Shown: positions 44,573-52,568 of the stretch, piece by piece
How the letters are laid out: each line of letters starts with the position of its first letter
How positions within the stretch are numbered: position 1 is the stretch's first letter
Source of the DNA: Ruminococcaceae bacterium UBA7217
GTDB taxonomy: Bacteria; Bacillota; Clostridia; Oscillospirales; Acutalibacteraceae
Length of the DNA stretch: 64,000 nucleotides
Direction of reading: 5' to 3'
Assembly: GCA_002490425.1 (NCBI GenBank)
Contig: DKTZ01000035.1
Location: 7,225 to 71,224, forward strand
Translations under genes and position numbers: made by a program
Notes under the pieces: model-generated
The model's database searches: none
The model's input: the letters and a program-made list of their open reading frames with translations, nothing else
Told to the model about the DNA's origin: nothing

Positions 44573-45322
44573 ATGAAACTTGACAGAGTAATAGCAGTAA
44601 GAAACAGTAAAACCGTTTACCGTGACGGCGACAGATGCATTAAAGTTTTCAATGAGGATTATTCCAAGGCAGATGTACTCAACGAGGCTCTCAATCAGGC
44701 AAGAATTGAGGAAACAGGTCTTAACATTCCTAAAATTCTTGAAGTCAGTATGATTGACGGCAAATGGGCAATTGTTTCGGAATATATCAAGGGTAAAACT
44801 CTTCAGCAGCTTATGGATGAAGACCCTGACAAGAAAAACGAATATATTGAGATGCTTGTTGACATTCAGCTCGGTATTCACGAAAAGGAATGTCCGCTTC
44901 TTAACAAGCTTAAGGATAAAATGAACAGAAAAATCTGCCAGAGCACACTTGACGCAACAACACGCTATGACCTGCACACCCGCCTTGAGGGTATGCCCAA
45001 GCACAAAAAGGTTTGCCACGGCGACTTTAATCCCTCAAACGTAATAATTACAGAGGACGGCACGCCCTATATTATTGACTGGGCACACGCAACACAGGGC
45101 AATGCCTCGGCAGACGCCGCAAGAACATATCTTCTCTTCTGGCTCGGCGGCGACATTGAGGGTGCAAAGACATATCTTGATATATTCTGCAAAAAAAGCA
45201 ATACCGCAAAGCAATATGTTCAAAAATGGATGCCCATTGTTGCCGCTTCACAGTCAGTTAAGGGCAATCAGGCAGAAAGAGAATTCCTGCTTTCCTGGGT
45301 AGATGTTGTAGATTACGAATAA
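44573..45322 (+). CDS. APH-fold (aminoglycoside/choline kinase-like) kinase
   Basis: The 249-residue protein has the bilobal small-molecule kinase fold. A CIKVF strand near 23 supplies the ATP lysine, IVSEYIKGKTLQQL near 65-78 is the hinge, CHGDFNPSNV near 147-156 is the Brenner catalytic loop with Asp, and YIIDWAHA near 163-170 is the metal Asp. The protein is not close to known antibiotic kinases; it lies in an operon of fermentation and H2 genes, so a metabolic or regulatory kinase role is more likely. It is 18 bases after adhE and 12 bases before the [2Fe-2S] gene. GGGAGGG precedes the ATG. Confidence 0.82.
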   Translation: MKLDRVIAVRNSKTVYRDGDRCIKVFNEDYSKADVLNEALNQARIEETGLNIPKILEVSMIDGKWAIVSEYIKGKTLQQLMDEDPDKKNEYIEMLVDIQLGIHEKECPLLNKLKDKMNRKICQSTLDATTRYDLHTRLEGMPKHKKVCHGDFNPSNVIITEDGTPYIIDWAHATQGNASADAARTYLLFWLGGDIEGAKTYLDIFCKKSNTAKQYVQKWMPIVAASQSVKGNQAEREFLLSWVDVVDYE

Positions 45323-45334
45323 GGAGTTAAAATT

Positions 45335-45574
45335 ATGAAGGTTACGGTTTGCATCGGCAGTTCATGCCACATTAAGGGTTCAAGACAGGTTGTTGAACAG
45401 CTTCAGTATCTTATCAGCGAAAACGGTCTCGGCGATAAGGTTGAGCTTGGCGGCACATTCTGTATGGGCAAATGCCAGCAGGGCGTCTGCGTTACCATTG
45501 ACGGCGAGTTTTTCTCAGTTTCACCTGAAACAGTGGAAACATTCTTTAATGACAATATAAAAGCAAAGCTTTAA
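45335..45574 (+). CDS. thioredoxin-fold [2Fe-2S] ferredoxin-like protein
   Basis: The 79-residue protein has four cysteines in the NuoE/Shethna pattern, Cys6, Cys11, Cys43 and Cys47 (CIGSSC and CMGKC), in a thioredoxin-like fold; nothing else of NuoE is present. Such stand-alone proteins carry one [2Fe-2S] cluster and shuttle electrons for hydrogenases. Its position between AdhE/kinase and the hydrogenases fits an electron-carrier role. The ATG follows AAGGAG. Confidence 0.88.
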   Translation: MKVTVCIGSSCHIKGSRQVVEQLQYLISENGLGDKVELGGTFCMGKCQQGVCVTIDGEFFSVSPETVETFFNDNIKAKL

Positions 45575-45633
45575 TACTGCGTAATTTTTAAAAAGGGTTA
45601 CATCTGCCGGAAAAAACGGCGGGTGTGCCCGAT

Positions 45634-45662
45634 TTGACGTTTTTATACATTTCAGTTACAAT
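45634..45662 (+). promoter_or_regulatory. sigma-A promoter for the hydrogenase genes
   Basis: TTGACG (45634-45639), 17 bases, TACAAT (45657-45662). Upstream, ACATCTGCCG and CGGCGGGTGT (about 45599-45625) form a G-U-tolerant hairpin that may end part of the adhE transcript. Confidence 0.75.
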
Positions 45663-45696
45663 GATATTAAAATAAATTGAGAGGATGTAACGGATA

Positions 45697-47376
45697 ATGC
45701 CGAACTGTTTAACATTAAAAAAATCCAACTGCAAAAACTGCTATAAATGTATTCGCCACTGTCCCGTAAAGGCAATCCGTTTTTCGGGAAATCAGGCTCA
45801 TATCATCGGCAACGAGTGTATTCTTTGCGGTCAGTGCTTTGTTGTCTGTCCTCAAAATGCAAAGGAAATTGTTGACGAAACCGAAAAGGTTAAGGTTCTT
45901 CTTCAGTCGGGCGACCCCGTTATTGTCAGTCTTGCACCGTCATTTGTTGCCAATTACGACGGCACGGGAATAAATTCAATGAGAAAGGCACTTAAAAAGC
46001 TGGGCTTTTACGATGTTGAAGAAACGGCAATCGGTGCAACAATAGTAAAAACAGAATACGAAAGAATGATTAAAGAGGATGAGAGGGATCTTATAATTTC
46101 CTCATGCTGTCATTCCATAAATCTTCTTATTCAAAAGCATTACCCCGCGGCGCTCCCGTACCTTGCGGACATAATGTCCCCAATGCAGGCGCACTGTACC
46201 GATATAAAAAAGCGTTATAAAAATGCTAAAACCGTTTTCATAGGACCTTGCGTTGCAAAAAAGGACGAGGCAGAGCATTACGAGGGAATTGTCGACGCAG
46301 TTTTAACCTTTGAGGAACTAACCCAATGGCTGAAAGCAGAAAACATTGAAATTGAGTCGGAAACAGACAACGATGTTTGCAGCCGTGCGCGTTTCTTCCC
46401 GACAACAGGCGGTATACTTAAAACTATGGCTCAGGAAAACACGGGTTATACATATTTAGCAATTGACGGAGTTGAAAACTGTATTGCCGCACTTAAAGAC
46501 ATCGAAAGCGGTAAAATTCATAACTGCTTTATTGAAATGTCAGCTTGTGTCGGCAGCTGTTCGGGCGGCCCCGTTATGGAGAAATACCACCGCACAGCGG
46601 CAGTTAAGGATTACATTACCATTGCAAATTATGCAGGTCCTAAGGATTTTGAGATATCTCAGCCTGCGGCAAAGGACCTTAAAAAGAACTTTGAATTTAT
46701 TGAACAGCGTCTTCCGCAGCCGAGCGAGAGTGAAATTAACGCAGTGCTTCGTCAGATGGGCAAATTCAAGCCCTCACAGGAGCTTAACTGCGGCTCCTGC
46801 GGCTATAATACCTGCCGTGAAAAGGCGGCGGCGATAATTCAGGGTAAGGCTGAAATTTCAATGTGTCTGCCTTTCCTTAAGGATAAAGCCGAGAGCTTTT
46901 CCGATACTGTTGTCAACAATTCACCAAACGGACTTATTGTACTTAACGAACAGCTTGAGGTTCAGCAGATTAACAAAGCCGCAAAAGAAATTATGAACAT
47001 CCGCTATGACTCGGATGTTCTCGGCACGCAGGTTATAAGAATCCTTGACCCTGCGCCCTTTATGAAGGTTCGTGACACAGGCAGAGGAATACACAACGAG
47101 CGTGTTTACCTTGCCGAATACAAGCGTTACGTTGAGCAAACCATTGTTTACGACCGTGATTCAAGAATGCTTGTGGGCATTATGCGTGATGTTACCGACG
47201 AGCAGTATGAGAGAGAAAAGAAAGAGGATATAAGCAAGCAAACAGTTGAGGTTGCCGACAAGGTTGTTGAAAAGCAGATGAGAATTGTTCAGGAAATAGC
47301 ATCACTTCTCGGTGAAACCGCCGCTGAAACGAAAATTGCACTTTCAAAGCTTAAGGAGTCAATAACCGATGAATGA
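45697..47376 (+). CDS. sensory-type [FeFe] hydrogenase with PAS domain (HydS-like)
   Basis: The 559-residue protein begins with two [4Fe-4S] clusters (CKNCYKCIRHCPVKA near 9-23 and CILCGQCFVVCPQNA near 44-58). The hydrogenase H-cluster domain follows: SSCCHS near 133, FIGPCVAKKDE near 181 and EMSACVGSCSGGP near 280. Then come a CGSCGYNTC [4Fe-4S] motif near 365, a PAS domain (about 405-500) and a C-terminal coiled coil. The altered H-cluster motifs (SSCCH, GPC, SACVGSC) are those of the putative sensory group C hydrogenases, which likely detect H2 rather than make it. The next gene overlaps its end by eight bases. Confidence 0.88.
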   Translation: MPNCLTLKKSNCKNCYKCIRHCPVKAIRFSGNQAHIIGNECILCGQCFVVCPQNAKEIVDETEKVKVLLQSGDPVIVSLAPSFVANYDGTGINSMRKALKKLGFYDVEETAIGATIVKTEYERMIKEDERDLIISSCCHSINLLIQKHYPAALPYLADIMSPMQAHCTDIKKRYKNAKTVFIGPCVAKKDEAEHYEGIVDAVLTFEELTQWLKAENIEIESETDNDVCSRARFFPTTGGILKTMAQENTGYTYLAIDGVENCIAALKDIESGKIHNCFIEMSACVGSCSGGPVMEKYHRTAAVKDYITIANYAGPKDFEISQPAAKDLKKNFEFIEQRLPQPSESEINAVLRQMGKFKPSQELNCGSCGYNTCREKAAAIIQGKAEISMCLPFLKDKAESFSDTVVNNSPNGLIVLNEQLEVQQINKAAKEIMNIRYDSDVLGTQVIRILDPAPFMKVRDTGRGIHNERVYLAEYKRYVEQTIVYDRDSRMLVGIMRDVTDEQYEREKKEDISKQTVEVADKVVEKQMRIVQEIASLLGETAAETKIALSKLKESITDE

Positions 47377-48541
47377 TTTATGTGCCGATATTGGATATAA
47401 AAGTATAAATCATTACGGCGAAGAACTTTGCGGCGACCATGTTGACATTGTTGAGCCGAATGATGAATCAACCGTTATTGTGCTTTCGGACGGTCTTGGA
47501 AGCGGCGTTAAGGCGAGCATTCTCTCTACTCTTACGTCAAAAATTATTTCTACTATGCTGTCCGAAGGCTTATCGCTTGAGGAATGTGTTGAAACCATAG
47601 CCGCAACCTTACCTGTTTGCTCGGTAAGGGGCGTTGCTTATTCGACATTTACGATTATTCACCTTAAGCAAAACCAAACCGCTGAAATTATTCAGTACGA
47701 TAACCCCCATGCAATTATTATCCGTGACGAGAAAAATTGGGACTATCCCAAAACGGAAATGAATATAGGCGGAAAGAAAATTTTTAAATCCGTTATCAAA
47801 TTGCAGGAAAATGACATTTTTATCGCAATGAGCGACGGCTGTCCCCACGCAGGCATAGGCACTGCCTACAATTTCGGCTGGAAGAGAGAGGATATAATCA
47901 CCTTTATGGAGGCGCTCGCACACGTCGGATACACTGCGAAAACGCTTTCCACAATGCTTGTTGACGAATGTGACAATCTTTACGGTCACGAGCCGGGCGA
48001 CGATGCAACAGCCTGTGTTGTAAAAATACGAAAAAGAGAGCCGATGAATATTCTGTTCGGCCCGCCCTCAAACCGTGACGATGCAGACAGAATGATGTCC
48101 CTGTTTTTCGGGAAAGAGGGCAAGCACATTATCTGCGGCGGAACAACCTCGTCAATTGCCGCTAAATTTTTGAGAAAGCCTCTCAGAGCATCGCTTAATT
48201 TTGAGCAGAGCGACATTCCCCCTATTGCGGAGCTTGAGGGTGTTGACCTCGTAACCGAGGGCGTTATTACTGTCAACAGAGTACTTGAATACGCTAAGGA
48301 CTACCTTGCGGAGAATAAGCAGTACGAGCATTGGGGCTTTAAAAATGACGGAGCGTCTTTAATTTGCCGTTTGCTTTTTGAAGAGGCTACGGATATAAAC
48401 TTTTATGTTGGCAGAGCAATAAATCCTGCTCACCAAAACCCCGACTTGCCCATAAATTTCAGCATAAAAATGAATCTTGTTGAAGAGCTTTCAAAATGTC
48501 TTAAACAGATGGGCAAAAAAATCAAAGTCAGTTATTTTTAA
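47369..48541 (+). CDS. SpoIIE-domain (PP2C-type) serine phosphatase
   Basis: The 390-residue protein carries the PP2C-like SpoIIE/RsbU phosphatase domain in its N-terminal 240 residues: VVLSDGLGSGVKAS near 32-45, SDGCPHAGIG near 153 and EPGDDATACVV near 208. These supply the metal Asp and Gly residues. A C-terminal region of about 150 residues is unassigned. Its start lies within the end of the hydrogenase-sensor gene, so the two proteins are made together. It is likely to dephosphorylate a protein that transmits the H2 signal; the target is unknown, though the APH-fold kinase upstream is one candidate partner. Confidence 0.87.
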   Translation: MNDLCADIGYKSINHYGEELCGDHVDIVEPNDESTVIVLSDGLGSGVKASILSTLTSKIISTMLSEGLSLEECVETIAATLPVCSVRGVAYSTFTIIHLKQNQTAEIIQYDNPHAIIIRDEKNWDYPKTEMNIGGKKIFKSVIKLQENDIFIAMSDGCPHAGIGTAYNFGWKREDIITFMEALAHVGYTAKTLSTMLVDECDNLYGHEPGDDATACVVKIRKREPMNILFGPPSNRDDADRMMSLFFGKEGKHIICGGTTSSIAAKFLRKPLRASLNFEQSDIPPIAELEGVDLVTEGVITVNRVLEYAKDYLAENKQYEHWGFKNDGASLICRLLFEEATDINFYVGRAINPAHQNPDLPINFSIKMNLVEELSKCLKQMGKKIKVSYF

Positions 48542-48607
48542 GTCGGCGAGTATAATCAGATAAAAAACTGTTTCGGATTGTATTTGTCAACTCAAGGAGA
48601 AAGCAGT

Positions 48608-50029
48608 ATGAGAAAATTTGACACCAAGGTTCAGTATTTGAAATATAAGGTTTTAAGAGAAGTGGCTAACCGTGCGTGGAACGACACTTTGCTTCCGACC
48701 TTGTTTGATATACCAAAGGCAATAGTTCCCGGCAAGACCTCGACCATGCGTTGTTGTGTCTACAAAGAACGCGCAATTTTGGGCGAACGTGTAAAAATCG
48801 CAATGGGCGGCAACAAGGAAAACCCAAATGTTATTGAGGTTATTGACATTGCCTGTGATGAATGTCCTGCGGCAGGTTATGAGGTAACCGACTCGTGCAG
48901 AGGCTGTCTTGCCCACAGGTGTGAGGACGTCTGCAAAAGAGGAGCTATTTCATTTGACCACAATCACGTGGCACACATTGACAAGTCAAAGTGTGTTGAA
49001 TGCGGTCAGTGCGCAAAGGTTTGCCCATATTCGGCGATTATTAACCGTAAGCGCCCCTGCCAAATCGCCTGCAAGGTAAAGGCAATTTCGATAAATGAAG
49101 AAAATGCCGCCGCTATTGACAATAACAAGTGTATTCAGTGCGGTGCTTGCGTTTACCAGTGCCCGTTCGGCGCAATTACCGATAAATCGTACATCTTGAA
49201 TGTAATTGATATGATAAAAAAGAGCGAGAACAATCAAAAATACAAGGTTTATGCCGTTGTCGCTCCGTCAATTTCAAGTCAGTTTAATTATGCAAAGCTC
49301 GGTCAGGTTATTTCGGGGCTTAAAGAGCTTGGCTTTTTTACAGTTGTTGAAGCGGCACTCGGAGCGGATATGGTAGCAATGGCGGAATCAAAAGAACTCA
49401 GCGAAAAGGGCTTCCTTACAAGCTCATGCTGTCCTGCATTTGTGCAGTATATAAAATCCTCATTCCCTGCTCTTTTGCCCTTCGTTTCTCATAACCTTTC
49501 CCCCATGGCAACGCTTGCGAAATACATAAAGGAAACAGACGGAAATGCAAAGGTTGTGTTTATAGGTCCGTGCACAGCTAAAAAAGCCGAAGCACAGCTT
49601 GACAGTGTGAAGCCTTATGTTGACTCAGTGCTTACCTTTGAGGAGCTTCAGGCGCTTTATGACAGCAAGGATATTGACATTACAACGCTTCCGGAAGATG
49701 TGCTTGACAATGCCTCTTATTACGGCAGAATTTTTGCCCGTTCCGGCGGACTTTCCGATGCAGTGGCACAGGGACTTAAAGAACAAAATATTGACTTTAC
49801 TGTAAAACCCGCAGTTTGCGACGGAATTGAGGCTTGCAAGGTGGCTCTTCTCAAAAAAAGCAAAAATGTGCTTGATGCCAACTTTATTGAGGGTATGGCG
49901 TGCATTGGAGGGTGCATCGGCGGCGCAGGCTGTCTTACCCACGGCGAAAAGAACAAGGCTGAGGTTGACAAATATGGCAAAGAGGCTTATGAAAAAACCA
50001 TAGGCGATGCCGTATCTTTTATTAAATAA
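48608..50029 (+). CDS. hydA: monomeric [FeFe] hydrogenase (group B-like)
   Basis: The 473-residue enzyme probably makes or uses H2. It has an N-terminal cysteine-rich region (CRGCLAHRCEDVC near 100-112), two [4Fe-4S] clusters (CVECGQCAKVCPYSA near 127-141 and CIQCGACVYQCPFGA near 175-189) and the H-cluster motifs TSSCCPAF near 271, FIGPCTAKKAE near 318 and EGMACIGGCIGGAG near 427. Because all H-cluster cysteines are present, it should be catalytic; the GPC and GGCIGGA variants place it with group B rather than the bifurcating group A. ATG 48608 has AAGGAG upstream and gives a shorter, better supported start. It is the last gene of the module. Confidence 0.92.
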   Translation: MRKFDTKVQYLKYKVLREVANRAWNDTLLPTLFDIPKAIVPGKTSTMRCCVYKERAILGERVKIAMGGNKENPNVIEVIDIACDECPAAGYEVTDSCRGCLAHRCEDVCKRGAISFDHNHVAHIDKSKCVECGQCAKVCPYSAIINRKRPCQIACKVKAISINEENAAAIDNNKCIQCGACVYQCPFGAITDKSYILNVIDMIKKSENNQKYKVYAVVAPSISSQFNYAKLGQVISGLKELGFFTVVEAALGADMVAMAESKELSEKGFLTSSCCPAFVQYIKSSFPALLPFVSHNLSPMATLAKYIKETDGNAKVVFIGPCTAKKAEAQLDSVKPYVDSVLTFEELQALYDSKDIDITTLPEDVLDNASYYGRIFARSGGLSDAVAQGLKEQNIDFTVKPAVCDGIEACKVALLKKSKNVLDANFIEGMACIGGCIGGAGCLTHGEKNKAEVDKYGKEAYEKTIGDAVSFIK

Positions 50030-50044
50030 TCCAAACAACTAAAG

Positions 50045-50079
50045 AAAAGGGCAGATACTTTTTTTGTATCTGCCTTTTT
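50045..50079. terminator. bidirectional terminator between hydA and the corrinoid locus
   Basis: AAAAGGGCAGATAC pairs with GTATCTGCCTTTTT around seven T residues; T runs follow on both strands. Confidence 0.85.
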
Positions 50080-50106
50080 GTTATGTCAGTATTTACTTTT
50101 CTTCAA

Positions 50107-51243
50107 TCAATCAGCCTGTTTCTTCTTTTTCATTACAAAAGCGGTTGAAGCAATAACGCCGAGGGATATTACCGCCACAGACAATACCGAAAATCCGCCG
50201 TCCGTATTGGGAATATCGGGATTTTTATCGACACCGCTGTTGCCGTTTTCCGTGCTCGGTTCTGTAACATCAGGTGTATTGGGCTTTGTATCGGGATTGT
50301 CGGGAGTGACATCGGGAGAATCGGGAGTGTTTTCGGGCAAAATGCTGTAATATGCAGAAAGTCCCTTTATTGCATCCGCCGCTGAATATTTGCTTTCAGC
50401 GCCGTCATAAGTGTAGCTTCCCTCTGTTTCGCCCTTAAACGCCAAAAGTGCATTATACAAACCGGTAAGCTCTGAAAGATTTTCACTTACAGTACCTTTA
50501 TATGTGTAATATGCACATTTTGCCATTAAAGCAAGCGCCGTTGAGTTAACATTGGGCGCTGTGCCGTACTCAGGGTTATAGCAATATCCGCCCTCTGTTT
50601 TGTATGTGTCAAGTACCTTTGCCGCGTCATCAATATAAGCGTTATAACAGTCAAGTCCGCTCTGCGAAATTGCCGAAAGGAACATTGCCGTATTGTCACA
50701 GCCATAACCCCAGTAATCCATACCGCTTCCCATAGTGTAATAATTCTCAATAAAGCTGTCACAAAGCGATTTTACAAAAGCTTCGCCGCAATACTTTGCC
50801 GCAACGGGAATAATGAAATTATAGAAATAAGGACTTGAAACCTCTTTGTTATCAAGCTTTTCAAAAAGCTCAACAAGGTTTACGGAATTCACATTTGTGG
50901 GGTCGCCGCCCATAGCGTCAAGTATGCCGATTACAGCAGCATAAGAGCTTATATTTTCGCCGTAAGCCGTAACTAATTTTCCGTCGTTATCGTCAAGATT
51001 TGCCTTTACACTTGCAAGAAATCCGTTATAAAACGCATTTGCGCTTTCGCTCGTACCTACAAGATAGTAATAATCCGCAGCGTTGTCTGCCGTATAGCCT
51101 GAAGCCGCACTGCTTACATAGCCGACCGCATTATCAATTTCTTTCTTAACGCTGTCCTTGCTCGTTAAGCCGACTGCCAATACCGACAGCGAAAGTGACA
51201 AAGCGAGAATAAGTGCTAAACAGATTGATAAGGTTTTTTTCAT
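50107..51243 (-). CDS. secreted, surface-anchored alpha/alpha-toroid protein (transcobalamin-alpha-like)
   Basis: The 378-residue protein has a signal peptide (residues 1-23), a helical domain of about 280 residues with repeated paired helices (DNTAMFLSAISQ near 185 and NVNSTALALMAKCAYY near 237), a Pro/Asp/Thr-rich linker (about 305-345) and a sorting-like tail. The tail is IPNTDGG, a hydrophobic helix and KKKKQAD. The helices read like the prenyltransferase/squalene-cyclase toroid also used as the alpha domain of transcobalamins. The IPNTD motif resembles an LPxTG sortase signal. It is the second gene of a B12-riboswitch transcript, 44 bases after the DUF4430 lipoprotein. Family assignment is inferred from pattern only. 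Confidence 0.72.
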   Translation of the reverse strand: MKKTLSICLALILALSLSLSVLAVGLTSKDSVKKEIDNAVGYVSSAASGYTADNAADYYYLVGTSESANAFYNGFLASVKANLDDNDGKLVTAYGENISSYAAVIGILDAMGGDPTNVNSVNLVELFEKLDNKEVSSPYFYNFIIPVAAKYCGEAFVKSLCDSFIENYYTMGSGMDYWGYGCDNTAMFLSAISQSGLDCYNAYIDDAAKVLDTYKTEGGYCYNPEYGTAPNVNSTALALMAKCAYYTYKGTVSENLSELTGLYNALLAFKGETEGSYTYDGAESKYSAADAIKGLSAYYSILPENTPDSPDVTPDNPDTKPNTPDVTEPSTENGNSGVDKNPDIPNTDGGFSVLSVAVISLGVIASTAFVMKKKKQAD

Positions 51244-51287
51244 TTTTTATTGCTCCTTTAATTTTTATTCAAAGACAGCGGTTTTTT

Positions 51288-51968
51288 CTAACAAACATAA
51301 GAAAGAACTATGCTGTCTCCGTTTTTTATTTTATAATTTCCGAGTCCCACGCTCGGAGATTTACCGTTAACGGTATAAACCCAACCGCTCTGTGCTCCGC
51401 AGTCCTTTTCTTCAATACCACCGATGCCCACAACATAAACACCGAAAGAAGATTTTTGTGCGTTAAGAGCTATACCTTTTTGGACGCAGGCCTTTTGCAA
51501 AACGTCAAAAGCCGAAGCACCGTCATCGAAATTCACGCTTACAGGCGAAAGAATTATTCCGTTTGACGGAACAAGGGAAATATCCTTTTTAAATTTATTT
51601 TTCTTGCTGAGTATTGATTTACACTCTATTTCAACGGTACAAACCGTTTTTGGCTGAGGCTGTGTAGATTTTTCGGTAGTGGTTACCGTAGGTACCGTGC
51701 TGATTTCGGTTTTTGACGAGGGATTTTTCGTTTCCGTATTTCCCTTTTCGGTACTGCCGTGAGTCTTTGTGATTTCAGTTGAATTTGTTTCACTCGAATT
51801 TTCAATAGAAATGACACTTTCTTTTTCCGAATATTCCGATGTGTTTTCTGCCGTGCCTGTATTTTCACCGATTGCACTTACATTCAGTTCTGCATTCGGC
51901 GATTTTCCGCAGGCAGAAAACGAAATACATATTATTAAGGATAAAACAACTGCGATAATCTTTTTCAT
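51288..51968 (-). CDS. lipoprotein with C-terminal DUF4430 (transcobalamin-beta-like) domain
   Basis: The 226-residue protein has a signal peptide with lipobox SFSAC (Cys20), a long Ser/Thr/Glu-rich flexible linker (about 25-120) and a C-terminal domain. The domain contains FDDGASAFDVLQKAC, GVYVVGIGGIEEKDC, SGWVYTVNGKSP and IKNGDSIVLSYVC. That order is the DUF4430 pattern also found in the beta domain of transcobalamin and intrinsic factor, where it binds the corrinoid. Lipid attachment places it on the outer face of the membrane. ATG 51968 is chosen because it gives a proper signal peptide. It lies directly behind a cobalamin riboswitch, so a role in corrinoid binding or capture is very likely. 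Confidence 0.85.
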   Translation of the reverse strand: MKKIIAVVLSLIICISFSACGKSPNAELNVSAIGENTGTAENTSEYSEKESVISIENSSETNSTEITKTHGSTEKGNTETKNPSSKTEISTVPTVTTTEKSTQPQPKTVCTVEIECKSILSKKNKFKKDISLVPSNGIILSPVSVNFDDGASAFDVLQKACVQKGIALNAQKSSFGVYVVGIGGIEEKDCGAQSGWVYTVNGKSPSVGLGNYKIKNGDSIVLSYVC

Positions 51969-51972
51969 AAGC

Positions 51973-51998
51973 AAAAAACCTCTGCTTTTGGGCAGAGG
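51973..51998 (-). terminator. riboswitch expression platform: intrinsic terminator
   Basis: On the minus strand CCTCTGC pairs with GCAGAGG around CCAAAA and is followed by TTTTTT, ending five bases before the start codon of the DUF4430 gene. The GAGG of the second arm is also the only Shine-Dalgarno-like sequence, so formation of the hairpin would both stop transcription and hide the translation start. Confidence 0.8.
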
Positions 51999-52059
51999 TA
52001 TAGTGTAAAGATAAGTTTCTTTAACTCTCCCGCTTGCCCAAGAGTTTAACAAAATTTTA

Positions 52060-52236
52060 GCTTAAGGCAGGTCTCCCGACTTGAGACAAAGCTGACTTTT
52101 AATCAGCGCATAAGCACGCCTTCTCGAAAAAAATCCAATGGCAATTGTGCTTAATTCATCTGATACGGTAATGGCGGTTGCTCAGGATTCTGACCTGATT
52201 CCCTTTTAATTTCGGTTTCCCGAAAACCGTTAAGCA
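52060..52236 (-). promoter_or_regulatory. cobalamin riboswitch
   Basis: On the minus strand the order is a short P2-like hairpin (GGTTTTCGGGAAACC, about 52228-52213), AAAAGGGAATCAGGTCAG (52208-52190), CCGCCATTACCGTA (about 52177-52164), GCCATTGG (52142-52135) and GGGAGACCTGCC (52077-52066). These are the conserved AdoCbl-riboswitch blocks in the right order. No other riboswitch class fits. It lies in the leader of two genes for transcobalamin-like proteins. Confidence 0.92.
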
Positions 52237-52253
52237 AATATTTAATTGTATTT

Positions 52254-52282
52254 ATTTTATATCAATATATTTTAATTGTCAA
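52254..52282 (-). promoter_or_regulatory. promoter of the cobalamin-riboswitch transcript
   Basis: On the minus strand TTGACA (52282-52277), 17 bases, TAAAAT (52259-52254); the riboswitch begins within about 20 bases of the predicted start. Confidence 0.8.
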
Positions 52283-52288
52283 TAGCAT

Positions 52289-52314
52289 AAAAAACACCCG
52301 TGATATACACGGGC
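52289..52314 (-). terminator. terminator copy 1 (21-bp repeat)
   Basis: On the minus strand GCCCGTG and CACGGGT form a stem around TATAT, followed by GTTTTTT. The 21-base core (52296-52316 on the plus strand) is repeated exactly at 52574-52594. Confidence 0.75.
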
Positions 52315-52363
52315 ATCGGTCTATGATAAACTATTTTGCAATAGAAAAATAATCAAAAGTTTT

Positions 52364-52540
52364 CGCCCGCCTTTTTCAAAAGGCGGTAGGGCGGTGGGGC
52401 AAAGCCCCGCCTTGCAGTCCGCAGACTGCAAAATTTCTTTACTCACAAAAGCGCAGGAGGGGAGAAAGAACAGTCCGGTGGACTGTTCTTTCGGGGAACC
52501 CTCGCCGGGGGTTCCCCATTGACCTGTTCTTTTGTGCACA
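52364..52540. repeat. multi-hairpin structured repeat element
   Basis: This noncoding stretch contains five perfect or near-perfect stems: CCGCCTTTT with AAAAGGCGG (52367-52386), GTGGGGC with GCCCCGC (52394-52410), TTGCAGTC with GACTGCAA (52412-52431), AAAGAACAGTCC with GGACTGTTCTTT (52465-52491) and GGGGAACCC with GGGTTCCCC (52493-52517). CACAAAAG at 52444 and CTTTTGTG at 52529 form an outer stem around the last two. It is bounded by two exact copies of the 21-bp terminator sequence. The remaining noncoding bases to 52627 hold no gene. No transposase is present; the function is unknown. Confidence 0.65.
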
Positions 52541-52568
52541 TTATCGAATGATATATATTTTAGAAAAG

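Noticed and set aside
44573..45322. Antibiotic resistance phosphotransferase
   Set aside because: The fold matches, but operon context with adhE and hydrogenases and lack of close motif match to known resistance enzymes argue against it.
45599..45625. Hairpin before the hydrogenase promoter as a full terminator
   Set aside because: No T run follows it, so it is noted only as a possible weak transcript end.
52321..52539. 72-codon minus-strand frame
   Set aside because: The translation follows the arms of the multi-hairpin repeat; low-complexity composition and no credible protein pattern.
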